Assembly (NCBI RefSeq): GCF_017313785.1
Contig: NZ_JAFLNL010000011.1
Location: 1-64,000, forward strand
Source of the DNA: Flagellimonas aurea
GTDB lineage: Bacteria; Bacteroidota; Bacteroidia; Flavobacteriales; Flavobacteriaceae
DNA: 64,000 nucleotides
Reading direction: 5' to 3'
In this document: positions 8,183 to 17,594 of the stretch, piece after piece
How positions within the stretch are numbered: position 1 is the stretch's first letter
Layout: the number at the start of each line of letters is the position of its first letter
Translations under genes and position numbers: made by a program
The notes under the pieces: generated by a model
What the model saw: the letters and a program-made list of their open reading frames with translations, nothing else
What the model was told of the DNA's origin: nothing
The model's database searches: none

Positions 8183-8217
8183 TACAGACTTGTTATTGAC
8201 TTAAAAAGGCCTGTATC
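8139..8217 (+). promoter_or_regulatory. Alternative pairing segments (antiterminator) of the ilv attenuator
   Basis: Segment 1, AACAAGTC at 8139-8146 inside the leader peptide, pairs with GACTTGTT at 8187-8194. Segment 2, GATACAG at 8181-8187 next to the peptide stop, pairs with CTGTATC at 8211-8217. That last segment is also the left arm of the terminator. A ribosome stalled on the Val/Ile codons would cover segment 1 and leave segment 2 free to take the terminator arm; a ribosome reaching the stop would cover segment 2 and let the terminator form. The 1:2 and 2:3 helices share only base 8187, so their exclusion is mainly steric. Confidence 0.7.
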
Positions 8218-8239
8218 CCACACGATACAGGCCTTTTTT
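8203..8239 (+). terminator. Intrinsic terminator of the ilv attenuator
   Basis: GGCCTGTATC (8208-8217) and GATACAGGCC (8224-8233) form a perfect 10-base-pair stem with a 6-base loop, flanked by AAAAA and TTTTTT. It lies 190 bases before ilvD and 135 bases after pxpC. It could serve both as the end of the pxp operon and, given the leader peptide upstream, as the conditional terminator of ilv. Confidence 0.9.
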
Positions 8240-8430
8240 ATTACAATAAAATTAATTGAATATTGGAATTTTAATCAATCTAAAAAACTGAAATACAGTT
8301 ATTTATGTTTATTATGTTTCCAGTGGATTTAAACAGCGAACAACTGTTAAAAATCTAGGGCTTTTTAAACATTTATCTTTGAATTACGGTATAAATTCAG
8401 AAGAATACTGTATTTGAATGAAATTTGATA

Positions 8431-10107
8431 ATGGAATTGAACAAGTTTAGCAAAAAAGTAACACAAGACCCAACCTTGCCTGCCGCCCAGGCCATGTTGC
8501 ATGCGATTGGACTAACGGATGAAGATTTACAAAAACCCCTAATCGGAATAGCGAGTACAGGGTACGAGGGAAACCCTTGCAACATGCACCTCAATGATTT
8601 GGCTCTCGAAGTGAAAAAAGGAGTGGAGTCTTCCAATTTGGTCGGCCTTATTTTCAACACCATCGGGGTAAGTGATGGAATTTCCAACGGTACCCCAGGT
8701 ATGCGTTATTCGCTGCCTTCGCGTGACATTATTGCAGATTCCATTGAAACCGTTATCCATGCCATGAGCTATGACGGATTGGTAACCGTGGTAGGGTGCG
8801 ACAAGAACATGCCAGGTGCCCTTATGGCCCAATTGCGATTGAACCGCCCATCCATTTTGGTATACGGTGGGACCATTGCACCAGGCTGTCATAACAATAA
8901 AAAATTGGATATCATCTCAGCTTTTGAAGCTTACGGACAAAAAGTGGCTGGGGCCATAGACGAGAATGAATACAAGGAAGTAATCCACAAAGCGTGTCCA
9001 GGAGCTGGAGCCTGCGGAGGGATGTACACCGCCAATACCATGGCATCTGCCATTGAGGCGATGGGAATGTCCATGCCGTTCAATTCATCAATTCCTGCAG
9101 TAAACGATAAAAAACAAGCAGATTGCGAAGCATCGGGTGCAGCATTGTACCATTTGCTGAAAGAGGACATCAAACCAAGGGATATCGTTACCAAAAAAGC
9201 ATTGGAGAATGCCTTTAGATTGGTCACCGTGCTCGGGGGATCTACGAATGCGGTGCTTCACTTTATGGCCATCGCGCATGCGGCTGATGTGGATTTTACT
9301 TTGGAAGACATTACAAGAATAAGTGAATCCACGCCTTTGTTGGCCGATTTAAAACCTAGCGGAAAGTATTTGATGGAAGACCTGCATAACGTTGGCGGAG
9401 TTCCTGCGGTATTGAAATATATGTTGAAGGAAGGTATGCTTCACGGAGATTGTATGACCGTTACGGGAAAAACTTTGGCCGAAAACTTATTGGACGCCCC
9501 AGATTTGCAAGAAGGTCAAGACATCATCAGAAAAAAGGAGCAACCCATTAAGGAAACGGGACATATTCGTATATTATATGGAAACCTTGCTTCCGAAGGT
9601 GCTGTGGCAAAAATCACAGGAAAAGAAGGACTTGAATTTACGGGAACCGCCCGTGTTTTTGATAGCGAAGTTGCCGTAAACGAGGGCATTCATACAGGAA
9701 AAGTTCAAAAGGGCGATGTGGTGGTCATCCGATACGAAGGTCCAAAAGGAGCACCTGGAATGCCCGAAATGTTGAAGCCAACTTCCGCCATTATGGGTGC
9801 AGGCCTTGGAAAAGATGTAGCCTTGATCACCGATGGAAGGTTCTCGGGTGGTTCCCACGGATTTGTAGTGGGCCATGTTTCCCCCGAAGCACAAGTTGGT
9901 GGCGGAATCGCCTTGGTAAAAGACGGCGATGAAATCACGATAGATGCCGTGAACAACACCATCAATATTAATATTTCGGACGAAGAGTTCGAACAACGGA
10001 GAAAAGAATGGAAGCAACCTGAATTGAAAATAAAATCAGGGAGCTTGTACAAATACGCCAAAACGGTATCATCCGCAGCAAAAGGCTGTGTTACCGATTT
10101 GTTTTAA
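8431..10107 (+). CDS. ilvD: Dihydroxy-acid dehydratase IlvD
   Basis: 558 residues from ATG at 8431 (a TTG two codons earlier is less likely). It removes water from dihydroxy acids in the third step of valine and isoleucine synthesis. The iron-sulfur ligands are visible as C50 (GNPCNMH), C123 (GCDKNMPG) and C195 (CPGAGACGG), and the C-terminal [12 protein letters not shown] motif is intact. Length is normal. First gene of the ilv operon, behind the attenuator; 36 bases separate it from ilvB. Confidence 0.97.
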   Translation: MELNKFSKKVTQDPTLPAAQAMLHAIGLTDEDLQKPLIGIASTGYEGNPCNMHLNDLALEVKKGVESSNLVGLIFNTIGVSDGISNGTPGMRYSLPSRDIIADSIETVIHAMSYDGLVTVVGCDKNMPGALMAQLRLNRPSILVYGGTIAPGCHNNKKLDIISAFEAYGQKVAGAIDENEYKEVIHKACPGAGACGGMYTANTMASAIEAMGMSMPFNSSIPAVNDKKQADCEASGAALYHLLKEDIKPRDIVTKKALENAFRLVTVLGGSTNAVLHFMAIAHAADVDFTLEDITRISESTPLLADLKPSGKYLMEDLHNVGGVPAVLKYMLKEGMLHGDCMTVTGKTLAENLLDAPDLQEGQDIIRKKEQPIKETGHIRILYGNLASEGAVAKITGKEGLEFTGTARVFDSEVAVNEGIHTGKVQKGDVVVIRYEGPKGAPGMPEMLKPTSAIMGAGLGKDVALITDGRFSGGSHGFVVGHVSPEAQVGGGIALVKDGDEITIDAVNNTININISDEEFEQRRKEWKQPELKIKSGSLYKYAKTVSSAAKGCVTDLF

Positions 10108-10143
10108 CAATCATGATAGGGGTATCTCCCTAAATACAGGCTT

Positions 10144-11877
10144 ATGGAGACATTGAAAGCACAAAAAAAAGATAGTAAAAGTCAAAAGGCCATCAGGATT
10201 ACTGGTGCGGAGGCAATAATCCATTGTTTGCTCGCAGAAGGAGTGGATTTGATCTATGGCTACCCAGGCGGTGCCATTATGCCCGTGTATGACGAATTAT
10301 ATAAGTTTCAGGATAAACTTACCCATATTTTAACGCGTCACGAGCAAGGTGCTACGCATGCTGCCCAAGGTTACGCCAGGGTTACGGGCAGAGTAGGGGT
10401 TGCCATGGCAACTTCTGGACCTGGAGCGACCAATTTAGTGACCGGGATTGCCGATGCGCAGATAGATTCCACCCCTATGGTTTGTATCACGGGTCAGGTA
10501 ACGAGAAGTCTTTTGGGTTCCGATGCGTTCCAGGAAACAGATATCGTAGGTATTTCTACGCCCGTGACCAAGTGGAACTACCAAATCACCAAGGTGGAGG
10601 AGATTCCAGAAATCATGGCGAAGGCATTTTATATTGCACGCTCGGGAAGACCAGGTCCCGTTTTGGTGGATATTACCAAGAATGCCCAGTTTGATGAATT
10701 CGACTTTGTATATGAAAAGTGCACGGCCGTACGAAGCTACAAGCCCGTACCAAAACCAAATCCAAGCAGTATCGAGAAGGCAGCAGAGCTCATCAATAGC
10801 GCTAAAAAACCTTTTATCGTATTTGGTCAAGGTGTGATTTTGGGAGAGGCCGAGGCCGAACTCAAAGCTTTGGTGGAAAAAGCGGGAATTCCAGCAGCTT
10901 GGACCATTCTCGGTCTTTCCGCCATGGATACCGACCACCCGTTGAATGTAGGCATGGTAGGGATGCATGGGAACTACGGACCCAATATGTTGACGAACGA
11001 ATGCGATGTGCTTATAGCAATTGGAATGCGCTTTGATGACCGTGTAACAGGAAACTTGGAGACCTATGCGAAGCAGGCGAAAATCGTTCATTTTGAAATC
11101 GACCAGGCTGAAGTCAACAAAAACGTAAAAGTGGACGTTGCCGTTTTGGGCAATGCCAAGGAAACTTTAGCGCAAATACTTCCATTGCTGGATAAGAAAG
11201 AGCACAAGGAATGGAGGGCCGAGTTTGATAAAATGTATCAAATTGAATACGATACCCTGATTCATAACGATATTCACCCGACCAAAGAAGGACTGACCAT
11301 GGGCGAAGTGATTGAACAGATCAACGTGGCTTCGGGTCATAAAGCCGTAATGGTTTCCGATGTGGGACAACATCAGATGATTGCCTGTCGCTATGCAAAG
11401 TTCAAACAATCCAAGAGCAATATTACTTCAGGAGGTCTGGGAACCATGGGATTTGGTCTTCCTGCGGCCATTGGTGCCAAAATGGGGGCCATGGATCGCG
11501 AAGTGGTCGCCATTATCGGTGATGGTGGTTATCAGATGACCATTCAGGAGTTGGGTGTTATTTTCCAACACAATGTCCCCGTGAAAATTGTGGTATTGAA
11601 CAACGATCACTTGGGCATGGTGCGTCAGTGGCAAGAACTTTTCTTTGACAGGAGATATGCATCAACCGTAATGACAAATCCTGATTTTGTAAAGATTGCC
11701 GAAGGATATCATATCAAATCAAGAAGGGTGACCGAAAGAGCCGACCTTCAAGAGGCCGTTCAAGAAATGATAGCGTCCAAAGACCCATACTTTTTGGAAG
11801 TGAAAGTGGAGAAAGAGGATAATGTATTCCCTATGATTCCATCAGGAGCCTCTGTTTCCGATATCAGATTGAAATAA
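10144..11877 (+). CDS. ilvB: Acetolactate synthase, large (catalytic) subunit
   Basis: 577 residues. A ThDP-dependent enzyme that condenses pyruvate with pyruvate or 2-oxobutyrate. Visible motifs are YGYPGGAIMPVYDEL and RHEQGATHAAQGYARVTG (the activating glutamate) in the N-terminal domain, the central FAD-type domain around AIGMRFDDRVTG, and the C-terminal ThDP/Mg motif IGDGGYQMTIQEL with NNDHLGMVRQWQ. Length is normal for IlvB. The stop overlaps the next start by one base (TAATG), so translation of the downstream methyltransferase is probably coupled. Its regulatory subunit IlvN is encoded one gene further on. Confidence 0.96.
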   Translation: METLKAQKKDSKSQKAIRITGAEAIIHCLLAEGVDLIYGYPGGAIMPVYDELYKFQDKLTHILTRHEQGATHAAQGYARVTGRVGVAMATSGPGATNLVTGIADAQIDSTPMVCITGQVTRSLLGSDAFQETDIVGISTPVTKWNYQITKVEEIPEIMAKAFYIARSGRPGPVLVDITKNAQFDEFDFVYEKCTAVRSYKPVPKPNPSSIEKAAELINSAKKPFIVFGQGVILGEAEAELKALVEKAGIPAAWTILGLSAMDTDHPLNVGMVGMHGNYGPNMLTNECDVLIAIGMRFDDRVTGNLETYAKQAKIVHFEIDQAEVNKNVKVDVAVLGNAKETLAQILPLLDKKEHKEWRAEFDKMYQIEYDTLIHNDIHPTKEGLTMGEVIEQINVASGHKAVMVSDVGQHQMIACRYAKFKQSKSNITSGGLGTMGFGLPAAIGAKMGAMDREVVAIIGDGGYQMTIQELGVIFQHNVPVKIVVLNNDHLGMVRQWQELFFDRRYASTVMTNPDFVKIAEGYHIKSRRVTERADLQEAVQEMIASKDPYFLEVKVEKEDNVFPMIPSGASVSDIRLK

Positions 11878-12455
11878 TGGACCAATCCTTTATCATAGAA
11901 CAGCCCAAGCAATATCAAGATTTGCTTGAGAAGAGCAAAGAAATGGGGTTTACCATGCCTTCCGATATTTACATCGGTACTTTGTTGAAAACACTGGTAG
12001 CATCAAAGCCTTCAGGAAACTTTTTGGAATTGGGCACAGGAATCGGTTTGTCCTTGGCGTGGATGGTTCAAGGAATGGACGAAGATTCAGGCATAACAAG
12101 TGTTGACAATGATTCCGAACTTATTGAAGTGGCCCAGCTGTTTTTTGAGGACGAAGATAGATTGGAGCTGGTTTGCGCCGATGGCGGTAAATGGCTTGAA
12201 GAATATAAAGGCGATTCCTTCGATTTGATTTTTGCGGATGCGTGGCCAGGAAAATACAGTCATTTGGATACGGCCTTGGCATTGTTAAAAAAAGGCGGTT
12301 ACTATGTAATCGACGACATGAAGAAGCAGCCCAATTGGCCTGAGGGACATGAAGAAAAAGCAAACGAATTGGTCAAAACGATCGAGAAAAGAAAAGATAT
12401 TACAATAACAAAGATGGACTGGTCCACAGGACTTATAGTTGCAGTAAAAAAATAA
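11877..12455 (+). CDS. SAM-dependent methyltransferase-like protein inside the ilv operon
   Basis: 192 residues of class I Rossmann-type methyltransferase. Motif I is FLELGTGIGLSL, followed by the acidic SVDNDSELIEVA, then a DLIFADAWPGKY motif and GGYYVIDDM. This pattern is closest to the O-methyltransferase group (COMT/YrrM-like). It starts on the last base of the ilvB stop and ends 7 bases before ilvN, so it splits the two acetolactate synthase subunit genes and must be cotranscribed with them. The substrate is not known, and no methylation step belongs to branched-chain amino acid synthesis. The fold is sure; the role is open. Confidence 0.85.
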   Translation: MDQSFIIEQPKQYQDLLEKSKEMGFTMPSDIYIGTLLKTLVASKPSGNFLELGTGIGLSLAWMVQGMDEDSGITSVDNDSELIEVAQLFFEDEDRLELVCADGGKWLEEYKGDSFDLIFADAWPGKYSHLDTALALLKKGGYYVIDDMKKQPNWPEGHEEKANELVKTIEKRKDITITKMDWSTGLIVAVKK

Positions 12456-12462
12456 AAACAAC

Positions 12463-12990
12463 ATGGGAAAACAATGGTATACCATCTCGGTGTATTCCGA
12501 AAATCATGTGGGACTGCTCAATAGAATATCTGGAATATTCCTAAAGCGACACATCAACATTGAAAGCTTAAATGTTTCAAAATCAGAGATTGAAGGTGTT
12601 TCTAAATTCACGATTGTGGTCTTTACCACCGAGGATTGGACACGCAAGATAGTAGGTCAAATTGAAAAACAAATAGAGGTTATCAAGGCATACTATCATA
12701 CCGATGATGAAACCATTTATCAAGAATCTGCATTGTTCAAAATTGCTTCGCACTTGTTGTTCGATGAGCGTCAGATCCAGAATATCATCAAAGAAAGCAA
12801 TGCACAGATCGTAACCGTGAACCGCGAGTTTTTTGCCTTGGCCAAAACAGGCCGCAGGCACGAAATTGACGAGATGCACGACGCCCTTTTGCCGTATGGC
12901 ATTATGCAATTTGTGCGTTCGGGCCGTATTGCGGTGACGAAGGCGGCAATGCCGATCAGCGAAATATTACAGGAATTTCAAGAAAACTAA
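12463..12990 (+). CDS. ilvN: Acetolactate synthase, small (regulatory) subunit
   Basis: 175 residues. The N-terminal ACT domain begins WYTISVYSENHVGLLNRISGIFLKR, the usual opening, followed by a second ALS_ss C-terminal domain; this is the long IlvN/IlvH form. It activates the catalytic subunit and gives valine feedback inhibition. It lies 7 bases after the methyltransferase gene and 24 bases before ilvC, on the same transcript. Confidence 0.95.
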   Translation: MGKQWYTISVYSENHVGLLNRISGIFLKRHINIESLNVSKSEIEGVSKFTIVVFTTEDWTRKIVGQIEKQIEVIKAYYHTDDETIYQESALFKIASHLLFDERQIQNIIKESNAQIVTVNREFFALAKTGRRHEIDEMHDALLPYGIMQFVRSGRIAVTKAAMPISEILQEFQEN

Positions 12991-13014
12991 ATAGCGTAAA
13001 ATCAAATACTAAAA

Positions 13015-14490
13015 ATGGCAAATTACTTTAACACACTATCACTTCGCGAACAACTGACACAGTTGGGAAAATGTAGATTTATGGATTCCAGCGAATTTGC
13101 TGATGGTGTTACCGCATTAAAAGGAAAGAAAATTGTAATTGTTGGGTGTGGTGCCCAGGGGTTGAACCAAGGGCTGAACATGCGTGACTCGGGATTGGAC
13201 ATTTCGTACGCGCTTCGCCCAGCAGCTATCAAAGAGGAAAGACAATCCTTTAAAAACGCAAAAGAGAACAATTTTGTGGTGGGAACCTATGAGGACTTGA
13301 TTCCAACTGCAGATTTGGTCATCAACCTTACTCCCGACAAGCAGCACACCAATGTGGTAGGCACAGTAATGCCTTTGATGAAAAAAGGAGCTACGTTGTC
13401 CTACTCGCACGGTTTCAATATTGTGGAAGAAGGAATGCAGGTACGTGAGGACCTTACCGTGATCATGGTGGCCCCAAAAAGTCCTGGTTCCGAGGTGCGT
13501 GAAGAGTACAAAAGAGGTTTTGGTGTACCAACTCTGATTGCCGTACACCCAGAAAACGACCCAGAGGGCAAAGGTTTGGAACAAGCCAAGGCTTATGCTG
13601 CAGCAACTGGAGGGGATAAAGCAGGGGTTCTTGAATCATCATTCGTGGCGGAAGTAAAATCAGATTTGATGGGCGAGCAGACCATTCTTTGTGGTTTGTT
13701 GCAAACAGGATCCATCTTATCCTTCAACAAAATGGTTGAAAAAGGGGTTGATAAAGCCTATGCTTCCAAATTGATCCAATACGGATGGGAAACCATCACC
13801 GAAGGTTTGAAGCAAGGAGGTATCACCAATATGATGGACCGTTTGTCCAATCCTGCCAAGATCAAAGCATTTGATTTGGCAGAAGAATTGAAAGTGATCA
13901 TGCGTCCGTTGTTCCAAAAACATATGGATGACATTATGAGCGGACATTTCTCCAAAACCATGATGGAAGACTGGGACAATGGTGATAAAAACCTGTTGGA
14001 TTGGAGAGCTGCCACAGGAGAAACTGCATTCGAAAAAACTCCAGCGGGAGATATGGAAATCTCTGAGCAGGAATACTACGACAATGGCGTTTTGATGGTC
14101 GCTTTTGTAAAATCCGGGGTGGAATTGGCCTATGAGACCATGACCGAATCTGGAATCATTGGCGAATCAGCCTATTATGAGTCATTGCACGAGACACCGT
14201 TGATCGCAAATACCATTGCGAGAAAGAAATTGTTCGAAATGAACCGTGTGATCTCCGATACGGCAGAGTACGGTTGTTATTTGTTCGACCATGCGTGTAA
14301 ACCGCTTTTGACCGATTTTATGAAAAAAGTGGACACGGATATCATTGGCAAGCACTTTGGCGAAGGCAAGGACACTGGCGTGGACAACGTACGGTTGATC
14401 GCGGTGAACAAAGCCATCCGTGAGCACAATGTAGAGGTGGTTGGTGCCAGGTTGCGCGCATCAATGACCGCCATGAAGCCAATCGGATAA
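13015..14490 (+). CDS. ilvC: Ketol-acid reductoisomerase, class II
   Basis: 491 residues, the long class II form with a duplicated C-terminal knotted domain, as in enterobacteria, rather than the 330-residue class I form. It uses NADPH and magnesium to isomerise and reduce acetolactate. The nucleotide-binding loop [20 protein letters not shown] is followed by the basic [13 protein letters not shown] segment that recognises NADPH. Acidic magnesium ligands lie in the [15 protein letters not shown] motif. It sits between ilvN and ilvA with short spacers. Confidence 0.96.
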   Translation: MANYFNTLSLREQLTQLGKCRFMDSSEFADGVTALKGKKIVIVGCGAQGLNQGLNMRDSGLDISYALRPAAIKEERQSFKNAKENNFVVGTYEDLIPTADLVINLTPDKQHTNVVGTVMPLMKKGATLSYSHGFNIVEEGMQVREDLTVIMVAPKSPGSEVREEYKRGFGVPTLIAVHPENDPEGKGLEQAKAYAAATGGDKAGVLESSFVAEVKSDLMGEQTILCGLLQTGSILSFNKMVEKGVDKAYASKLIQYGWETITEGLKQGGITNMMDRLSNPAKIKAFDLAEELKVIMRPLFQKHMDDIMSGHFSKTMMEDWDNGDKNLLDWRAATGETAFEKTPAGDMEISEQEYYDNGVLMVAFVKSGVELAYETMTESGIIGESAYYESLHETPLIANTIARKKLFEMNRVISDTAEYGCYLFDHACKPLLTDFMKKVDTDIIGKHFGEGKDTGVDNVRLIAVNKAIREHNVEVVGARLRASMTAMKPIG

Positions 14491-14508
14491 CATAAAACCA
14501 TTGGCCCC

Positions 14509-15774
14509 ATGAGTGAAACTGTGGAAACTTACTTTCCGCAAATAGCGGATATTTATCAAGCAGCGAAGACCATTGCCCAAGTGGCGGAGGTTACGCCTAT
14601 GCAGCAAAGTATCCGCTATTCCAAAACCCATGGGGCCAACATTCTTCTTAAACGGGAAGACCTCCACAGGGTGCGCAGCTACAAAATCCGCGGAGCGTAC
14701 AACAAGATAAGCTCATTAAGCCAAAACCAACTGGACAACGGTGTGGTGTGTGCCAGCGCAGGGAACCACGCGCAGGGCGTTGCCTTTGCCTGTAGTCATT
14801 TACAGGTAAAAGGAACCATTTATATGCCTGTGGTCACGCCAAAACAGAAGATAGACCAGACCACGATGTTCGGTGGGGAATGGGTGGATGTGGTTCTTGA
14901 AGGAGACACCTTTGACGATTCCAAAAAAGCAGCCGAATTGTTCTGCGAGCAGGAAGGCAAAACTTTTGTCCATCCGTTTGATGATGAAAAAACCATCGAG
15001 GGCCAAGCTACCGTTGGTTTGGAAATCCTGCAACAAACCAGCGAGCCCATTGATTATGTTTTTGTCGCCGTTGGCGGTGGTGGATTGGCATCGGGTCTTT
15101 GTGGCACCTTCCAGGCTTTGTCTCCCAACACCAGAATAATAGGGGTTGAGCCAGAAGGAGCACCTTCCATGTTGAAATCCATTGAAGAGGGAGCGTTGGT
15201 GGAGCTTGAAAACATTGATAAGTTTATCGATGGTGCAGCGGTTCAGAAAGTGGGATCGTTGACCTATCCTATTTGCAGGGAATATCTTCATAAAATGATA
15301 ACCGTTCCCGAAGGGAAAGTGTGCCAGACCATCTTGGACCTTTACAATAGGGATGCCATCGTGGTGGAGCCCGCAGGTGCTTTGACGATTGCAGCTTTGG
15401 ATTATTTCAAGGAAGAAATCAAGGGCAAGAACGTGGTCTGTGTGGTAAGTGGAAGCAACAACGATATTACCCGAACGGCAGAAATCAAGGAAAGAGCCTT
15501 GCTGTATGCCCAATTGAAGCACTATTTTATTGTGAGATTTCCACAGCGCCCAGGTGCGTTAAAGGAATTTGTGGTGGATATTTTGGGCCCCAATGACGAC
15601 ATTACACATTTTGAATATTCAAAAAAGTCGAGCAGGGAAAATGCACCTGCCATAGTTGGGGTGGAGCTAAAATCTCCCGATGACTTGGCTCCTTTGATCC
15701 AACGGATGAAGGACAATAATTTCTTTGGGGATTATCTCAACAATAAACCAGACCTGTTCCAGTATTTGGTGTGA
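14509..15774 (+). CDS. ilvA: Threonine ammonia-lyase (threonine deaminase)
   Basis: 421 residues, fold-type II PLP enzyme that converts threonine to 2-oxobutyrate, the committed step to isoleucine. The PLP lysine is K59 in RVRSYKIRGAYNK; the SAGNHAQGVAFAC loop and the glycine-rich VAVGGGGLASGL phosphate-binding loop are present. After residue 330 there is one ACT-like regulatory segment (FIVRFPQRPGALKEFV), so it is shorter than the two-ACT enzyme of E. coli (514). Last gene of the operon, 18 bases after ilvC. Its presence means isoleucine need not come from citramalate. Confidence 0.94.
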   Translation: MSETVETYFPQIADIYQAAKTIAQVAEVTPMQQSIRYSKTHGANILLKREDLHRVRSYKIRGAYNKISSLSQNQLDNGVVCASAGNHAQGVAFACSHLQVKGTIYMPVVTPKQKIDQTTMFGGEWVDVVLEGDTFDDSKKAAELFCEQEGKTFVHPFDDEKTIEGQATVGLEILQQTSEPIDYVFVAVGGGGLASGLCGTFQALSPNTRIIGVEPEGAPSMLKSIEEGALVELENIDKFIDGAAVQKVGSLTYPICREYLHKMITVPEGKVCQTILDLYNRDAIVVEPAGALTIAALDYFKEEIKGKNVVCVVSGSNNDITRTAEIKERALLYAQLKHYFIVRFPQRPGALKEFVVDILGPNDDITHFEYSKKSSRENAPAIVGVELKSPDDLAPLIQRMKDNNFFGDYLNNKPDLFQYLV

Positions 15775-15874
15775 TGCCCTTAACATTTACGATCCATGTT
15801 TTTACAAACCTGGTTTTCTGCCAGTTTCTATAGCAATGGAATGAAATCCTCCGGCCTTAAAAAGGTTTTTATGT

Positions 15875-15882
15875 TAGCTTTG
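15875..15882 (+). promoter_or_regulatory. Likely -7 element of gapN
   Basis: TAGCTTTG is an exact TAnnTTTG match 51 bases upstream of the gapN ATG, in the 159-base spacer after ilvA. No TTG is seen at the expected -33 position. It suggests that gapN can be transcribed apart from the ilv operon. Confidence 0.45.
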
Positions 15883-15933
15883 TACAGGAAGGTCGACCCA
15901 TTTATAATCAACAAGAATCAATAATAACAACTA

Positions 15934-17526
15934 ATGGCAACAACAAAGAACAAAATTCCGGAAGCTTTTCAAATTACCGAAGAGCTTCATCAAAGAACAT
16001 ATTTGGTCAATGGAGAATTACGTAAATGGGACGGGGATACCAGTCCTGTAATCTCCACCATATCATCCACAGAGGAATATGCCCCAACGACTTTGGGAAG
16101 TGTCCCCGACATGGGAGAAGCCGAGGCCTTGGATGCTTTGGAGGCCGCTTTGGCAGCCTACGACAAAGGGCAGGGGCTATGGCCAACCATGAAAGTGAAG
16201 GACCGTATTGAGTGCATGGAAGCCTTCGTGAAGAAAATGGAGCAAAAGCGTGAACAAGTGGTGAAGCTTTTGATGTGGGAGATAGGAAAATCCAAGCCAG
16301 ATTCTTACAAGGAGTTCGATCGTACCGTTGAGTATATTTACGACACCATTGAGGAATATAAGCAATTGGACCGCAATAATGCCAAATTTGAAAAGCATGA
16401 TGGCGTTTATGCCCACATCCGTAGGGGCCCCCTTGGAGTGGTGTTGTGCCTTGGGCCATACAACTATCCGCTGAATGAGACTTTTGCTTTGTTGATTCCC
16501 GCTATCATCATGGGGAATACTACCATTTTTAAGCCGGCAAAACATGGAGTTTTGTTGATTACGCCACTTCTGGAAGCTTTTCAGAGCTGTTTTCCAAAAG
16601 GAGTGGTGAATATACTTTTCGGTAGAGGAAGAACCGTAGCGGCCCCCATAATGCAAACAGGAAAGGTGGATGTGCTGGCCTTGATAGGAAACAGTAAATC
16701 AGCGAATGCATTACAAGAACAACACCCCAAGAGCAACAGATTGCGTTTGGTTTTGGGCTTGGAAGCCAAAAACCCCGCCATTGTACTTCCCGATGCTGAA
16801 TTGGATTTGACCATCAACGAGTGTATTTCGGGTACCTTGTCGTTTAATGGGCAGCGTTGTACCGCGTTAAAGGTGGTCTACGTTCACGATGAAATCAAGG
16901 ATAAATTCCTAAAGAATTTCGCGGAGAAAGTCGATGGATTAAAATTCGGTAATCCATGGGACGACGGCGTTAGCCTGACACCACTTCCTGAACCCGATAA
17001 GCCTGCTTACATTCAGGAGTTGTTGGATGATGCTTTGGCGAAAGGAGCCAAAATCATCAACAAAAAAGGAGGGAAGCATTTTGACAATTACATATGGCCA
17101 GCAGTGCTTTATCCTGTAACCAAGGATATGCGGGTCTATCAAGAAGAGCAATTTGGGCCAATAATTCCTGTACTTTCCTTTCAGGATATTGAAGAGCCCT
17201 TGGATGATATGGCCGAATCAAACTACGGACAGCAGGTCAGCTTGTTCGGTAAGGATGTGTATACCTTGTCCCCGCTGATCGATACATTGGCGAATTTGGT
17301 GTGCCGCGTAAACCTGAACAGTTCCTGCCAGCGTGGCCCGGATGTGTATCCGTTTACGGGAAGAAAGGATTCTGCCCAGTCCACATTGAGCGTACACGAT
17401 GCCCTGCGTTCATTCTCTATCCGAACATTTGTAGCATTCAAGGACAACAACCTGAACGTACAGACGGTAGAGCAATTGATGGAGGCTAAAGTGAGTAACT
17501 TTTTGAGTACTGACTATATTTTGTAA
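15934..17526 (+). CDS. gapN: NADP-dependent glyceraldehyde-3-phosphate dehydrogenase (non-phosphorylating)
   Basis: 530 residues of the aldehyde dehydrogenase superfamily. The general base is E277 ([11 protein letters not shown]) and the catalytic nucleophile C309 ([10 protein letters not shown]). The [10 protein letters not shown] and [16 protein letters not shown] segment (here [18 protein letters not shown]) are characteristic of GapN-type enzymes that oxidise glyceraldehyde-3-phosphate directly to 3-phosphoglycerate while making NADPH. A GapN role is favoured over a general aldehyde dehydrogenase by these motifs, but the substrate has not been proven. It follows ilvA with its own likely promoter and ends at a strong terminator shared with leuB. 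Confidence 0.85.
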   Translation: MATTKNKIPEAFQITEELHQRTYLVNGELRKWDGDTSPVISTISSTEEYAPTTLGSVPDMGEAEALDALEAALAAYDKGQGLWPTMKVKDRIECMEAFVKKMEQKREQVVKLLMWEIGKSKPDSYKEFDRTVEYIYDTIEEYKQLDRNNAKFEKHDGVYAHIRRGPLGVVLCLGPYNYPLNETFALLIPAIIMGNTTIFKPAKHGVLLITPLLEAFQSCFPKGVVNILFGRGRTVAAPIMQTGKVDVLALIGNSKSANALQEQHPKSNRLRLVLGLEAKNPAIVLPDAELDLTINECISGTLSFNGQRCTALKVVYVHDEIKDKFLKNFAEKVDGLKFGNPWDDGVSLTPLPEPDKPAYIQELLDDALAKGAKIINKKGGKHFDNYIWPAVLYPVTKDMRVYQEEQFGPIIPVLSFQDIEEPLDDMAESNYGQQVSLFGKDVYTLSPLIDTLANLVCRVNLNSSCQRGPDVYPFTGRKDSAQSTLSVHDALRSFSIRTFVAFKDNNLNVQTVEQLMEAKVSNFLSTDYIL

Positions 17527-17543
17527 AAGAAAACTTCAAGAAT

Positions 17544-17576
17544 AAAAAAAAGCCCCGAATTTCGGGGCTTTTTTTT
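17544..17576. terminator. Bidirectional intrinsic terminator between gapN and leuB
   Basis: AGCCCCGAA (17551-17559) pairs with TTCGGGGCT (17561-17569), flanked by a run of A on the left and T on the right, so a hairpin with a U-tract forms on either strand. It separates the converging gapN and leuB. Confidence 0.93.
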
Positions 17577-17594
17577 GGTTTTCATATGGGTTGA

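Larger units (their letters stand above)
8069..8430 (+). promoter_or_regulatory. Leader region of the ilv operon
   Basis: This 362-base spacer holds a possible promoter (TTG at 8086-8088, TATTTTTT at 8104-8111, with a short 15-base spacing), the leader peptide at 8126-8182, the antiterminator/terminator elements at 8139-8239, and then about 190 AT-rich bases without further recognisable structure before ilvD. Only the peptide and the hairpins are well supported; the promoter is weak. Confidence 0.6.

Noticed and set aside
12533..12543. TGGAATATTCC inside ilvN, close to the S24 operator sequence
   Set aside because: A single copy within a coding region and with a different centre; no promoter nearby.
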